A stretch of 64,000 nt of DNA from NCBI RefSeq assembly GCF_000321225.1, contig NW_004451662.1:308107-372106 (forward strand). The letters are read 5' to 3'. A program made the position numbers and the translations under genes. The notes below the pieces were generated by a model. It had not been told where the DNA came from. It did no database searches and saw only the letters and a list, made by a program, of their open reading frames with translations. The number at the start of each line of letters is the position of its first letter. The stretch's first letter is position 1. Below, in pieces: positions 21,441-32,959 of this stretch. The stretch comes from Odobenus rosmarus divergens. Its lineage: Eukaryota; Chordata; Mammalia; Carnivora; Odobenidae.

Positions 21441-23570
21441 GGTAACTTACACTGTTAGATGCCCTACGCCCTGTCTGTGCCTGACACTCAGCTGCCCTGA
21501 GCTGCCCTCAGGCAGCTTCCAGTGTCCCAGCCCGGCAGCTCCTCCGGAAGACCCCGCTTGTCTTCAGGGCGGCCCCCAGTCCAAAGCAGTAGCGGGGACC
21601 CAGCGCTACGCTGCCCCGGCAGCTCGGGAGGGGAGCTTGTACCCCCACAGCATTGTCCAGCCTGCCACTGAGCAGTCTTTCCAGGACACACCAGCTGCCC
21701 CAGCCGTCCCCCATGCGTTGAGTTGTTCTTTCCTTTAGGAGGGTCTTAGTCCTAATGAAAACCCTTAGCGAGTTCTCTAACCCTTCTTTTCTTCACGATG
21801 AGCTTGAGTCAAGTCCTGGTGGCATCCTCCCATTTGGCAGAGGGGTAGAGCCCCTCCCCGCCTCCAGCAGTATCTAAACTCAGGTTTCTAGGGAACTTGG
21901 CCGATGCCCACTCTTGTCTACACATACGTCCCTTAGCCCCTGGGAATATATATGCGGATGGGTCCCCAAAATAGCGCTGTTCACCAAGGTGAACATGCAA
22001 GTCATTTGTAGTCCAGGTCCTGGTTTACAAAGGAACATTTCAGAGCCCAGAGCCATGACATCACAGCGTGGCGAAGCAGCCTCAGACCCGCTCAGAGCCA
22101 GCCGGAGCCAGCTCCCTGAGAGTGGGGCGTGCCTGGCCCCCGTCGAACGTGACCTCATTCTTCTGTTTCCTGTGGAGTTGAACATGAGCAGACAGCTGGT
22201 AAAGCTGTGAGCATATGGGTAGAAAATGGCGTTTAGAAGTCGCCCAGAGGAGTCCAGTGGGTGTGCTGTCCTGCAGGCCCCGGGTCTTGAATTCATTTTC
22301 CCCACACTGAAGGCAGGGCTAGGGCCCAGAGGATGAAAGGACAGGCAGATCGCAAGAGACACTTGAGAGGTGCCAGGGCGAGATTCGGGGTATGGAGGCC
22401 ACACTGGGAGCCTCACTCCTCCTGTTACGGAAAAAGAAAGAAGACCTGCTGTTTCCTTTTCTTCTTGAGCAACTCTTTCATCTGTGGGTCCTCAGCCCCT
22501 TCTCTTCCCACCACCCCTTAGCTGGGTCGGCTCTTCTCCCATGTTTCAACCTGCCCTTCATGCTGGGGAGTCTTGTCTTCATCACCAGCCCAGATCTCCC
22601 TCCTAATCCCCTCCCTGGCATCTCCAGCTGAACATTCCCTCTGTCCACATCCCTAAAACCACCCTCCTCGCCCACTGTACCAAACCTGCTTCTCCTTCTG
22701 AACTTCACACTCCCAAGTAAGTCTTTGCTGGAAGACACTGTTTCTGAAGCTTAAAGAACAATTATGAACAGTCATTCGGCTTGCTCCCAGATCTGTCCCA
22801 GGGTCAGGGGCGATGCAGCAGAACTGTGTGCCCAGATCCAATTGTTCTGGTCCCAAGGAGGGCGGGCTTATGCTCTCAGCCTGCTCTGAGGGCTGTTGGA
22901 AGACACAGCCCCGGGAGACCACTGGCAGCCTTGGTGCAACATTTTCCTTGAAGATGTTGCTCATTGCATTCCACAGCAGCCTCTTAATGAGGACCCAAGT
23001 GAGAAATTTCCCTCAGGTTTAGCTGAGTAGAATTAGCTGTCTGTCCTGAGCAAGCAGCCTGCTCTGGTCCTCTGGTCCTGGGAACCCGGTGTCACATTAC
23101 TGCTCACGGCAGAGAGCTCAGAGCCTCCCTGTAGCAAATACAGCAGAAGGTATAATATGTGTTGTATGTTAACTCTGCTCCGGGCTGTGTGGTGTCTTCA
23201 GCTACTTACTTTAATTTATATCATCTTGTATTATTACGTATATTTATTTAAACCTCCTAGAAGATGGGATCTAAAATATTAAAAGTTACACCGACCATTC
23301 TCATATTTGTATAAGTGAACACCTATATATGCAGGACCTGCAGAGATAACGGTTATGAAGTAGAAAGATGCAACTTTTATTGGAGAACATGATTTGGTAG
23401 ATTCTACACAAGGGGTATATTAGGTAGTAACAACATCCAAGTAACAGCACTTCTAGAAACCCATTATAAAATAGTGCTGCATGGTGAAGAGAGATTTGGA
23501 TCTTGAATTTCAGCTGGAGAGAATTCGGGTTGTAGGTAGCAACCAAACTTCCAGTACTTTTATGTGGCTT
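21441..23570. other. Non-coding stretch, GC-rich at 21480-21720
   Basis: No gene found. A 178-codon minus-strand frame (22416 to 21880) and several overlapping frames lack recognisable features. The 21480-21720 segment is GC-rich with scattered CpG but too small to call an island. Confidence 0.4.
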
Positions 23571-23573
23571 AAA

Positions 23574-23596
23574 ACACACACACACAGACACACACT
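23574..23596 (+). repeat. (CA)n microsatellite, short
   Basis: CA repeats with a GA interruption (CACACACACACAGACACACA). Confidence 0.85.
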
Positions 23597-24740
23597 CACT
23601 ATAATTATGTAACACATAACAAAAAGCTATTGGGGACCGTTTTCTGATAATGGAAAACCCCTGGCAACCACATGAGTGACCTCAAGGAACAGGAACCGTA
23701 CGGGCCTTCTTCCAGACACTGGGCCGTGCGGCGAAGTGCTCTAAGGACCTGTTCATCCCTGTGCTCTCCTAATAGGGCCATTAGAGAAAGGGACAATTTG
23801 CTGGTTAACAGAGATGAAAGTTTCTGTCATTTTTCTGCAAGCGAACAGGTCTTTAATATTTCCTGAAACCACAGGTCTGCTTCGTGTCTTGTAACTGAAA
23901 CAACTATAATCCTTAACACCAGAGAGCAGGGGGCCTCCAATAGTGCTTTGGCAGTCCAGGGGAACAGAAACACCTGCGGGAAAATTAGGCAGAGCGTTTT
24001 TTTGCAAGCCACGTCTGGGATCTGTAAATGCTAGCTGATCCCTGGCAGATTTTTTTTTTTTTTTGGTCAAGTGTTTTTAAAGACTCCCCTCTACGTGAGT
24101 GGGGTATTAGGTGGACATAGTTTGCAGAAATTCCGAGTAGACTTACAGACCATCTTCTGTGTCCATTTGTCCATGTTACTGATCATGTTCATAGCTTCTG
24201 TTTCTGATACCAAACATTCGTCCTTTTAATTGGGTAAGCTCTCTCTTTCCCTGACACTAATGACATGATTTTCATTAGAGTCTGCACTTTCTTAATCATT
24301 GCATCTGGATTGGGGGTTTTATGGAAAAATCAAGGATAGATGATCAAGAGTTAGAGCTGGGAGAGAAGGTTAACTTTACCTTTGGGAAACTGGATGAGGG
24401 CTAATTCACAGATATGCTACTCAAAGTCAGAAACAAAGACTTGTCATTAGTGGGTGGAAGAAACACAGATTTGGGGAATGCGCTGGGCTGGTTTTGGTAT
24501 GTTGATGGGAATTTAGTTTAAGTTTTGAAGGATCCTTCAGCCTTTAGTTGCCAGGTTTTGAAAAAATATATCTTTAACTCTTTAGGAGAAGAAGAAAACT
24601 GTTTTTCCTATTGAAGGCCAACAATACCCGGCAAATTATAGCCAGAATTCTGTGTTAAGTTCTAATTGTTTTTCTAAATGAAATAACTTTGTTGTTTTCA
24701 TTTTGACTTAAAATTGCTGTGAGCTTATTTTTAATATAAA
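23597..24740. other. Repeat-poor non-coding block
   Basis: A 16-base T-run at about 24049-24064 is the only simple repeat. No exon or gene recognised. Confidence 0.4.
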
Positions 24741-24744
24741 AAAA

Positions 24745-25070
24745 ATACAGATGTTTGTAAAGAAGATGAAAACATTTATTTTCTTACCACTCAAATAGAA
24801 ACACTGATAAAATTTGGTATATTTCTCTCCAGGCTCTTTCCTGTACATGTAAACACACACACACACAGACACACACACATTATATGTAACATATATAATA
24901 GATAAGAAAGGATTCATACTATACATACATGTTTATAACTTGCTTTTTTCTTAATTTATTTTAGGTATTTCCCAGGTCAATATGTATACAGATCATTATC
25001 ATTAATAATAGTGACTTTAATACTCCATTAAGTGTATTGCAATTTATCAAATTCCTTATATTTTGACATT
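24745..25070 (-). mobile_element. Old L1-type 3' fragment, antisense, with (CA)n
   Basis: GGTATATTTCTCTCCAGGCT, TTATAACTTGCTTTTTTC, TTTAGGTATTTCCCAGGTCA and ATACTCCATTAAGTGTATTG fit the antisense 3' region of old mammalian L1. A CA tract lies at 24853-24879. Confidence 0.5.
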
Positions 25071-25615
25071 TATGTTGTGTATTGTCAACTATAGTCATAG
25101 TAACGCTGCATAACACACAACCATAAAATCTCAGAAATAAGCGCTTCTTCCTCAAGAGTTTGTAGAATAGTATGTGTTTGTAGAACAGCCACTGATACTT
25201 GATGAGGTGGGTGGGGAGGCTCTGCTCCATGCGTCTCTCATCCCTTTCTGGGATCTCATCTCACATTGATGCCACCTAGTTATGTGTGTTCTCCTGGGGA
25301 TGACATAAGTGTAGGAATGCAAGCCCAGTTCCATAAAAGCACCCTCCAGGGATAGAGAGGGGTACAGGTCAAGTTTGGCTGACTGCAGTCTCAGGTCCCA
25401 CAGATCAGCTACATGGTATCAGATAACTCACTTCTTCTTGAGTACCCCCTTCTTTAGCTTCCCCCAGCTTTACATGTGTGATATATGTTAATTTATGGTC
25501 TACATCTTATTTGATATCTTGGTATCATAACAGATAAAATGTTACTAATTACTAATGTTGAGGCATATTTGGCTTCTGACTGGACATTTGATTTAGGTGA
25601 GAGTAATGTTCTCAA
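25071..25615. other. Non-coding stretch, nothing recognised
   Basis: No gene or firm repeat. Confidence 0.4.
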
Positions 25616-25619
25616 ACTT

Positions 25620-25830
25620 GGTCAGGTGGAGTGAGAGGCAGTGTGGTGTCATCAGAAGAGCATTCAATTGGTTGGCAGTTTACTTAGGAAAGTGTCTTGA
25701 ACTTGAACTTGCACAGCCTCGGTTTCTTCTTGTGGGGGAACGGAGTCAGCATCCACTCTGCCTACCTCCTAGGGTTGTGAGCAACAGATGAGAAGGTATA
25801 CCATAAACAAAGAGGCCCTTCCAATATGTG
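25620..25830 (+). mobile_element. MIR SINE, sense
   Basis: GAGAGGCAGTGTGGTGTCAT then AGAAGAGCATTCAATTGG, later CAGCCTCGGTTTCTTCTTGT and CTGCCTACCTCCTAGGGTTG with TGAGCAACAGATGAGAAGG, in MIR sense order. Confidence 0.7.
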
Positions 25831-26015
25831 TTAGCAGAGTGTCTAGTTCATTTGGGGCCCATCAAACAGCTTTTCTCTGAACCTGAGCTTTCTCAGCATT
25901 TGAAACTGAGATGGAAGCAAGACCGTATTTCCAGAAGGAAGCTGCAAAATTCCTAATGCACTGATGACTGGGGAAATTCTGCCTACTGATTTTATTGACT
26001 CCATTGGCATAGTTT

Positions 26016-26205
26016 TATTTTATTTTATTTATTTATTTGACAGAGAGAGACAGCAAGAGAGGGAACACAAACAAGGGGAGTGGGAGAGGAAGAAGCAGAC
26101 TTCCCACTGAGTAGGGAGCCAGATAGCGGGGCTTGATCCCAGGACCCTGGGATCATGACCTGAGCTGAAGGCAGACCCTGAACGACTGAGCCACCCAGGT
26201 GCCCC
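26016..26205 (-). mobile_element. Can-SINE, antisense, first of a tandem pair
   Basis: (TTTTA)n and (TTTA)n tail, ACAGAGAGAGACAGCAAGAG, GGGAGCCAGATAGCGGGGCT, GGGATCATGACCTGAGCTGA and head complement GAGCCACCCAGGTGCCCC. It has no TSD of its own and joins the T-rich tail of the next SINE directly. Confidence 0.95.
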
Positions 26206-26391
26206 TATTTTATTTTTTTAAAAGATTATTTATTTATTTGAGAGAGAGAGAGAGAATGAGAACAAGTGGGGGGAGGGGCAGAGGAAGAGGGAGAAACAGG
26301 CTCCCCGCTGAGCAGGGAGCCTGAGGCGGGACTCCATCCCAGGACCCTGGGATCATGACCTGAGCCAAAGGCAGACACTTAACCGACTGAG
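26206..26391 (-). mobile_element. Can-SINE, antisense, second of the pair, head-truncated
   Basis: T-rich tail, GA tract, GGGGGGAGGGGCAGAGGAAG, GGGAGCCTGAGGCGGGACTC, GATCATGACCTGAGCCAAAG, ending CGACTGAGCCAC without the usual CCAGGCGCCCC head. The pair is flanked by one outer TSD: CCATTGGCATAGTTT (26001-26015) and CCACTGGCATAGTTT (26392-26406). Confidence 0.95.
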
Positions 26392-26406
26392 CCACTGGCA
26401 TAGTTT

Positions 26407-26559
26407 AATCATGAAGAACATGTACAGACAGTGGTTCTGCTCTTCTAAATTAGCTTTCAGGAGCCCCACATGCTACTGTTTCCACGAGTAACATCAGAAG
26501 AATAAATTGGCTTTGGGTCTCTTCCCAAATTGTTTTTCCAAACTATTATTATTCCAAAT
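26407..26559. other. Short non-coding spacer
   Basis: Nothing recognised. Confidence 0.4.
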
Positions 26560-26645
26560 TTAAATTTGAAGACACCAAGACTCAGAAAAATGTGTTTTGC
26601 CCACGATTGTGCAGAGCCTGGCTTTTAAATCAGACCTGGCTTTTC
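26560..26645 (-). mobile_element. MIR fragment, antisense
   Basis: AAGACACCAAGACTCAGAAA, TTTTGCCCACGATTGTGCAG and GCCTGGCTTTTAAATCAGAC follow the antisense MIR pattern. Confidence 0.5.
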
Positions 26646-26789
26646 CGAAGGTGGAGCTTTTAGCCCCAGCTGCAGTCAGGGGTCAAAGGGAACATCATCA
26701 ACATCAGAGTCCTCCTCTAGCTCCTCCTTCTACTTATCCCTTAAGCACACCCTTTATCATCTGTAAACCTCTTCTCAACCCTGAGGTTT

Positions 26790-26915
26790 ACTGAACTGTG
26801 AGTTTATTAGCCCCAAAGTGCAACTGAGGCATAGAGACGGGAGGTGTCCTCTCCTTGGTGCCACAGGGAATTCATGATGGAGGAAGTAAGACCTGAGGTC
26901 AACAGTCTTCCTCCA
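26790..26915 (-). mobile_element. MIR-like fragment, antisense
   Basis: TTATTAGCCCCAAAGTGCAA then CTGAGGCATAGAGACGGGAG and GGAGGAAGTAAGACCTGAGG follow the antisense MIR order. Confidence 0.5.
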
Positions 26916-27345
26916 TGACAATGAGAAACATTTTCATTTAAAGGAGGTCGTGGGTTACAGAGGGTTCAGTCCCTACTGGTAAAATATGCATTCTTGTTGA
27001 ATTCACTTAAGGTTTCCCATCTTCACAGAAACAGACCTTGGACCAGAGTCCTCTGCTCTCCTCCTGACTATTGCTGACTAGCCCGCGTGGCCTTCAACAA
27101 ACATTTCAGCCAGTCTGTGTCTTCAGTATGCCCTTTCTCCACTCTCTTTTCTTCAGCTGCTCTAGAAGCTAGTGTTTCCCGATTTGGAAGAGAGGGCAGG
27201 GCTGAGGAAGGGTGTTTGATGAGTAACCACCTCCACCCTCCTGCTATCCTCATTAACGTTAATGGCTTTTTCTAGGCCTCATTAGCTCAACAGCTGTAGA
27301 CGTATTTCTGCCATGATTCAGCTGACCTGGTTCTCATCAGCATGG
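26916..27345. other. Non-coding stretch, nothing recognised
   Basis: Overlapping 60-codon frames on both strands only. Confidence 0.4.
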
Positions 27346-27349
27346 TATG

Positions 27350-27495
27350 GAGCCCTGGATGAGGAGCTGGAAGATACGGATTCCGGGCCAAGGTCCGCCC
27401 TTAGTGGCGATCATATCCTCCATCTCTGGACCTCAGATCCTTATCCATAAGCTGAGGAGGTTGAACTAGAAACCCTCTAAGGAATTTTTCAGTGA
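27350..27495 (+). mobile_element. MIR-like fragment, sense
   Basis: GGAAGATACGGATTCCGGGC, CTCCATCTCTGGACCTCAG, AGCTGAGGAGGTTGAACTAG and AACCCTCTAAGGA resemble MIR3-type elements. Confidence 0.5.
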
Positions 27496-28384
27496 TTCAT
27501 TTTCCTCCATGGGTAGAGTTACAGCTCACCATCACTGACCATTTTTGGCTCAAAATGATTGTGGTTCAGTGGTAAAAGAGGAACTTACTGCAAATTCATC
27601 TCTAAAATGTTTTGAGACCATTACGAGAAAACTGAGCTCAGCATTGCCTCCAGAGCATTTGATGTTACCAGCCATGCTGGGCAGAAGGAGGCCTGGGTAA
27701 AGTGGCATTTGGAGTTGGAAGTGCCTAGACTCCTCCCACCTTCTGTGGAAGGGGAGACGTAGCCCAGATAACGTGTCCAAGGTCACCCCACTTTTAAGAA
27801 CAAAATCGAGCATGAAACTGTTTCTTGCATTATTTTACAATACCTCTCATAGAATGGCAAACCTTTGTTAATATATATTTTAATGTTATTCATATAAAAT
27901 TAGTGACCACGTGTGATCAGCAATGCACACCGTTTTCTTTGTGGTCGAACCCAGTTCTACTACAGTTCGGTGACAAGCTTGTTTGGGGGCCTGTGGAAAT
28001 AATTACATCGTCAAATACCACTTCATGATTAAAAACTTTTCTAACCAGGAATAGCTCCTAATTCACAGTAATTACTTGTGGCAAATATCCTTTTTTTAGA
28101 AAACAAATGCAGAACAAATTGAAGTCAGATCATTTTTCTCCTCTCCTGCTAGAATAATTGCGTGCCCAAGAGGAGATTCCAGTTTGGAGACGTTATTCAT
28201 GGTGTTACACGTCACGTGATACTTCATCTTCAGCATCCTTACTCGTCAAAATATTTTTCTTTCTCAGAGAGTGAAGGCGGTATCCACCTTCTTTTAAAAT
28301 CAAATGTTCTTTAATCCTCTCTCCTGTCCCCTTGGTGATATGGAGCTCCCAGTGCCCTGTTGTTTTTCCTCAGCAGCTGTCATT
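27496..28384. other. Repeat-poor non-coding block
   Basis: No gene or repeat recognised. A CACGTCACGTG composite at about 28208-28218 combines a CRE-like half-site with an E-box. Confidence 0.35.
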
Positions 28385-28585
28385 GCTTCTTCCTTACTAG
28401 GTTGGGGTTCCAATTCCAGTTCACGGTGGGTGAGCATGGGCGAGGTAAACCCTCTGAGACCCAGGTAAAAAAAAATGGGGATAATTATTTTGCCCCACAG
28501 CATAGCTGTTGGGGGAATTATATGAGAAAGTGACATTTAGGATGGTGCCTGCTACGTGAATAGCTCTTAATAAGTGTTCATTCTC
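28385..28585 (+). mobile_element. MIR SINE, sense
   Basis: TTGGGGTTCCAATTCCAGTT, GTAAACCCTCTGAGACCCAG, AAAATGGGGATAATTATTTT, GGATGGTGCCTGCTACGTGA and CTCTTAATAAGTGTTCATTC. Confidence 0.7.
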
Positions 28586-29807
28586 CCACTTATTTGTTTT
28601 TCCATTTTGGTTTACGGCATGCAGGTACTGCTCTTACTGAAACCTTCACTGGAACCAGTTGTCTGCCTCCCTGATGCCAAGTTTCTCTTCTGGTTTTTGT
28701 TTTTTACCACTCTTTCCTCTAACTCTGTAAACATTTTAGAAATAGTTTTTGGAAGTCTCTTTCAGCTGGGCCTTTCATCTGCAGCTCCTGGGTGTGAATT
28801 CCTTGGTGCACTGAGTGTTGATGTCGACTCACGGTAGGATATTTCTCCTATGCTTTCCAATTTTGGAGTGTGAGCTGGTTGAGCAGGAGTCCTTTTTCCT
28901 GGACAGGGCCACTTGCCCTGGGTTCAAGAGGAATACCTCTGAGAAGATTGTGAAGTTGCCTTTTTGGGATGCTACAGGTTTCTCCAGCATTTGGTCGTGT
29001 TTTAATGTTAACATCTTGGTTTGGGAAGACACCACCAACTGAGTAGCTCCCCACAGTTCATAAAGCTTCCAACTTTATGCTGAGAAAACCCCTCAAGTCC
29101 AGCTCCCTTCCAGCTGGAGAGGGCATTGGCTTTGGTCTCTGTAGTGGACTATATTAAAATTACTTTCAAATCTTGTCCCTGCAGTTTGATCAGGGTCTGG
29201 TACTGCTGTAAGAATTTGGCATTATGCCAGCAACAACATTCTGACTTTACATTTCCTCCTTATTTCTGATGCCTCAGGATTTCCCTTTCTTAGTCTGAAT
29301 TTGGCTATGTGGGATTTTCTTTGTGTGTATATATCTATATTTTATTTACCTATGTGGAAAATACTGGAAGATGAACTCTCTGTAATCCAGTGGAGAAGTT
29401 CTTTTGCTTTCCTTTGACACAGAAGTAAGTGGCTTTTGCTAAGGAGTGCAAAGCTAATTTTCAGCCCCACTACTACTTTCTCCAACTAACCTTTTTGTTC
29501 CTAAATCCAGTTGCCTTTTCTGAATCTCCGTGTACATAGATTTTAAAAAAATATTTTGACAGTTGTAATTGTAAGAAATTGTCAACAAGAATATGAGGTC
29601 CCATTTAACATGGTATGGAACAATTCTTGTTTGACTTGTGTTTGCCGGCTTCCTAAAGCCCAGCACAGAATCTTGCATGTAGATATTTGTCTAGTTCCAA
29701 GGGGGAAAAACTGTTGATATTTATAATAAGATCATGTTAAATGTATACAATTCAAGAACATGGTATGACTTCGCATTTGTTCAGATATTCTTTTGGGTCC
29801 TTCACAA
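28586..29807. other. Non-coding stretch, nothing recognised
   Basis: No confident repeat or exon. Short open frames overlap on both strands near 28830-29050. Confidence 0.4.
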
Positions 29808-29823
29808 TATTTTAAAGATTTTT

Positions 29824-30215
29824 TTTAAAAGAGTTTACTCATGGGGCGCCTGGGTGGCTCAGTCGATATGCGTCTGCCTTCGGCTCAGGTCATGATCCCA
29901 GGGTCCTGGGATCGAGCCCCGCATCGGGCTCCCTGCTCGGCGGGAAGCCCGCTTCTCCCTCTCCCACTCCCCCTGCTTGTGTTCCCTCTCTCGCTGTCTC
30001 TCCCTCTCTGCCAAATAAATAAGTAAAATTTTTTAAAAAAAGCTCACACAAAAGATTTTATTTGAGAGACAGAGCACAAGCAGGCGGGGGGGGCAGAGGA
30101 AGAAGCAGACTCCTCACTGAGCAGGGAGCCAGATGCCGGGCTTGATCCCAGGACCCTAGGATCATGACCTGAGTCGAAGGTAGACAGTTAACCAACTGAG
30201 CCACCCAGGTGCCCC
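29824..30215 (-). mobile_element. Can-SINE, antisense, interrupted by a second SINE
   Basis: The T-rich tail remnant lies at 29824-29842 and the body (AAAGATTTTATTTGAGAGAC to head complement GAGCCACCCAGGTGCCCC) at about 30050-30215. The outer TSD TATTTTAAAGATTTTT is identical at 29808-29823 and 30216-30231. A sense Can-SINE occupies 29843-30041 within its tail. Confidence 0.85.
29843..30041 (+). mobile_element. Can-SINE, sense, nested in the antisense copy
   Basis: Near full-length sense copy: GGGGCGCCTGGGTGGCTCAG, CTCAGGTCATGATCCCAGGG (tRNA-related), GCTCCCTGCTCGGCGGGAAG, a (CT)n region, AAATAAATAAGTAAAATT tail. The flanking AGTTTACTCAT and AGCTCACACAA are only a weak TSD candidate. Confidence 0.95.
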
Positions 30216-30234
30216 TATTTTAAAGATTTTTAGA

Positions 30235-30894
30235 AGTGACTTCCACATTGACTTCTATGCATTTTATCTTTTTATTGCTATTGTAAGTAGGATCTTTTTT
30301 CCCCACTATATCTTCAATCTGATAATTGTTTGTAAATATGAAAGTTCTTGAATTCTGTGCAATTTTTCTACTTTATTATCTTCCTATGTTCTATTATTAT
30401 TTCAATAGTTTTTAATTTGTTTTCTTTTTGGGTATTCAAGGTGTATAACCTTATCATCTGCAAGTAGTGATAATTTTACATCCTCCTAATTAATATTTTT
30501 AGCTCTAGTTTCTTTTTCTTGTCTAATTATATATGCTACTACTTCTTGTCCAAAGTTGAATAAGAGATAAGTCTTTGTATCTTTGTTTTGTTCCCGACTT
30601 TACTGAAGATGCTGTTTGTATTTTTGTCTTTTGCATGATGCAAGCTCTTAAGCGGGGGTAGATTTATTCATATCATGTTAAGGGAGCATTTTTATATCAT
30701 TGAATATTTTTATCAAGAATAGATGTTGCATTGTGCTTTTTCCCCATAAACTTGTTCATATGATGAATTACATTAAGGTGTCTCCTAACATTAAACTGTC
30801 TGTATTCCTGGCACAAACTCCACCTGATTAGGATGCATTGTTCTTTTTAATGTCCTGGATTCTGTTTGTGTTATGACTTCATTAAATTAACATT
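30235..30894 (-). mobile_element. Old L1-like ORF2 region, antisense, part 1
   Basis: AT-rich sequence with antisense-L1 ORF2 character: TGCAAGTAGTGATAATTTTA, GTTTTGTTCCCGACTTTACT, CATATGATGAATTACATTAA and CCTGATTAGGATGCATTG. It resumes at 31254 after an LTR. Confidence 0.55.
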
Positions 30895-31253
30895 TGTGAA
30901 GTAGAGCACAGGGTGTCAAATGGTGAGCTATAGTTCTCCAACAGACCACAAGAGAAATCAAAACAGAGACCTTTATTACTCACAGGTCCTAGAGGAAGTA
31001 CATAGCTTGCCTCGAGGGGCCACCTGGGGAGTTCAAGGCAGAGTGTAGACAGTGAGAGGCAGGACCAGGGCACATGCCTTTGTTAGGGTCCATAGATGGA
31101 GTGCCTTGGGGTTCCCAATGCTTTGGGGTGCTGTCTAGGTCATGTGCTTGCATGATGGTCTAGAATCAGTTTAAAAGCCCTGCAGGCCAGTTTGCCAAAA
31201 AAATGGACGCCAAGGCAACAATACCATGAAGTAGTTCACCTAAACTCTTGACA
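30895..31253 (-). mobile_element. Solo LTR of an endogenous retrovirus, antisense
   Basis: A 359-bp block interrupts L1-like DNA. Read on the minus strand it begins TGTCAAGAGTTTAGG and ends TACTTCACA, giving the TGT...ACA termini of LTRs. It carries AATAAA (complement of 30972-30977) in the context AGTAATAAAGGTCTCTG and a weak TATA-like TTTTAAA near 31181. No internal gag, pol or env lies on either side. Flanking tetramers (CATT, ATTT) do not match exactly. ERV1-type is a guess. Confidence 0.6.
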
Positions 31254-31960
31254 ATTTAGTATTTTATTTAGGATTTTTGCCTGAGTAATCATAAGAATGG
31301 TCTGGGACTTTATTTTTGAAATCTTTGTTGCATTCTGTTGTTGCACACTTCAGGAAATTTAGTTCTCATCAGTTTTTATGTTCTAGAATAGTTTAAATTA
31401 CATCGCGATTTTCTGTTCTTTGAAATTTGGTGGAAATCCTATAGGCAACCAGCTGGATTCTGTGCTGGGCTTCCAGAAAAAAACCAACTTTTTAGGAGAT
31501 GAGGCTGTTTGTCAATTTTCCTTATTTTTTTCCCCATGAAAATTGGTCTGTTTAGATTTTCTCTTTTTCTGGTATCAGTTTAGGTAAATTCTGTTTTCTT
31601 CAAAAACTGCCTATCCATCCAGGTTTTCAAACGTATTTGTTTTGAATTTAGCAAGTAGTCTTTTATGGTTCTTTCAGTTTGCTTAGATTTTGTAGTTATT
31701 TCTATATTTTTTACTTGGTATATTTACTTTTTCCTCCTTTTTTTTCTGATTGAGTTAGCTAGCATATCAACTGTCTTACCCCCCAAGAAAGTTTTTAGTT
31801 CTACTTGTTCTACTATTTTCTATTTCTAATTCATGAGTACCTGCTTTTATTTTTATTAATTCCTTTCTTCTGCTTCTCTTCAGTTTCGTTTTCCTTTTCT
31901 AACTTAACAATACTCAAAATTAGTTATAGTTTTGGATTTACATTTAAGTGTGATCAGAGT
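31254..31960 (-). mobile_element. Old L1-like ORF2 region, antisense, part 2
   Basis: Continues the interrupted element: AGTATTTTATTTAGGATTTT followed by TGCCTGAGTAATCATAAG, the familiar antisense L1 ORF2 segment. Later comes GTTTTCTTCAAAAACTGCC and a long T-rich tract. Confidence 0.6.
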
Positions 31961-32634
31961 GCCCCAAGAGTCATTTTGATGTGGTTCCCCAGTCATCTTT
32001 TACTTGGCTGTAGTTCATCTTCTATAGATTCCCTCAGAAAGCTCATGGGAGCAAAATTATTATCCTGTGAAGAGATGATCAAGGACTATGCAGCCAAAAA
32101 ATATAGGGAAGGAAGGTATTTCGAGATGGGGTGTCACAGAGGAGGGATATTGTAGAGGTGGGTCAAGCAGATAGTTGCTGTTAATTATTAGAAACATTAT
32201 TTTTCTGGATCTTGGTGGTGTGTGTAGAGTTTACCCACTTAAAAATTTTACATTTAGTACCCATTCTTTGTTCATTCTAAATAAATACATTTGTACCTAA
32301 TTTTGTATTTAAAATGTATGATCTGTCTTTAAAAGGGACCCACAAATTGCATGAACTTCAGGCCTATGACCCTGGATCTACTCCTAGCTGCTGCCCAGCT
32401 CACCCCCATCAGTGAACCCTTCTTGTAGACAATGGGTCTGCCTTCGCCCCTCAGGTGTGCCCATCACCCTTTAGAAGTGCATTGTTTTGGGTCTCTGAAA
32501 TCTGCTGCTCTAGACTCTCCTTCCTTTTCTCTATACTACCTCCTGTGTAGCTCCAGGGAAAATCTGTTTGCTTTTTGTGCCCCTTACAAAAATGTTGTGT
32601 TTGTCGCCTGGTTTTACCAGAAATGGAAGATGGT
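31961..32634. other. Non-coding stretch, nothing recognised
   Basis: No gene or firm repeat. Confidence 0.4.
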
Positions 32635-32648
32635 AAGCTTTTTCTTTT

Positions 32649-32849
32649 TTTTTTTTTAAGATTTTATTTATTCATTTGAGACACAGAGAGAGAGACAGCG
32701 AGAGAGGGAACACAAGCAGGGGGAGTGGGAGAGGGAGAAGCAGGCTTCCCTCAGAGCAGGGAACCCGACGCGGGGCTCAATCCCAGGACCCTGAGATCAT
32801 GACCTGAGACGAAGGCAGACGCTTAACGACTGAGCCACCCAGGTACCCC
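32649..32849 (-). mobile_element. Can-SINE, antisense, perfect 14-bp TSD
   Basis: Full copy from T-run to head complement GAGCCACCCAGGTACCCC. TSD AAGCTTTTTCTTTT is identical at 32635-32648 and 32850-32863. The body has the CAGCGAGAGAGGGAACACAA and AGGCTTCCCTCAGAGCAGGG variants also seen in the 46033 copy, so the two may be one subfamily. Confidence 0.98.
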
Positions 32850-32959
32850 AAGCTTTTTCTTTTCATTCTCATTTTTGGATTATATTCACAAGCAAGAGGG
32901 GGAGAATGCTGGCTTATGCAACTATATTCACACCAGAGGTCCAATTCTGTCTTTTAAAA

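Noticed and set aside
21480..21720. Possible CpG island
   Set aside because: Only about 240 bases, with moderate CpG and no adjacent exon or promoter signature.
21880..22416. 178-codon minus-strand open frame
   Set aside because: GC-rich DNA gives long chance frames. No recognisable motif, and the plus strand is also open.
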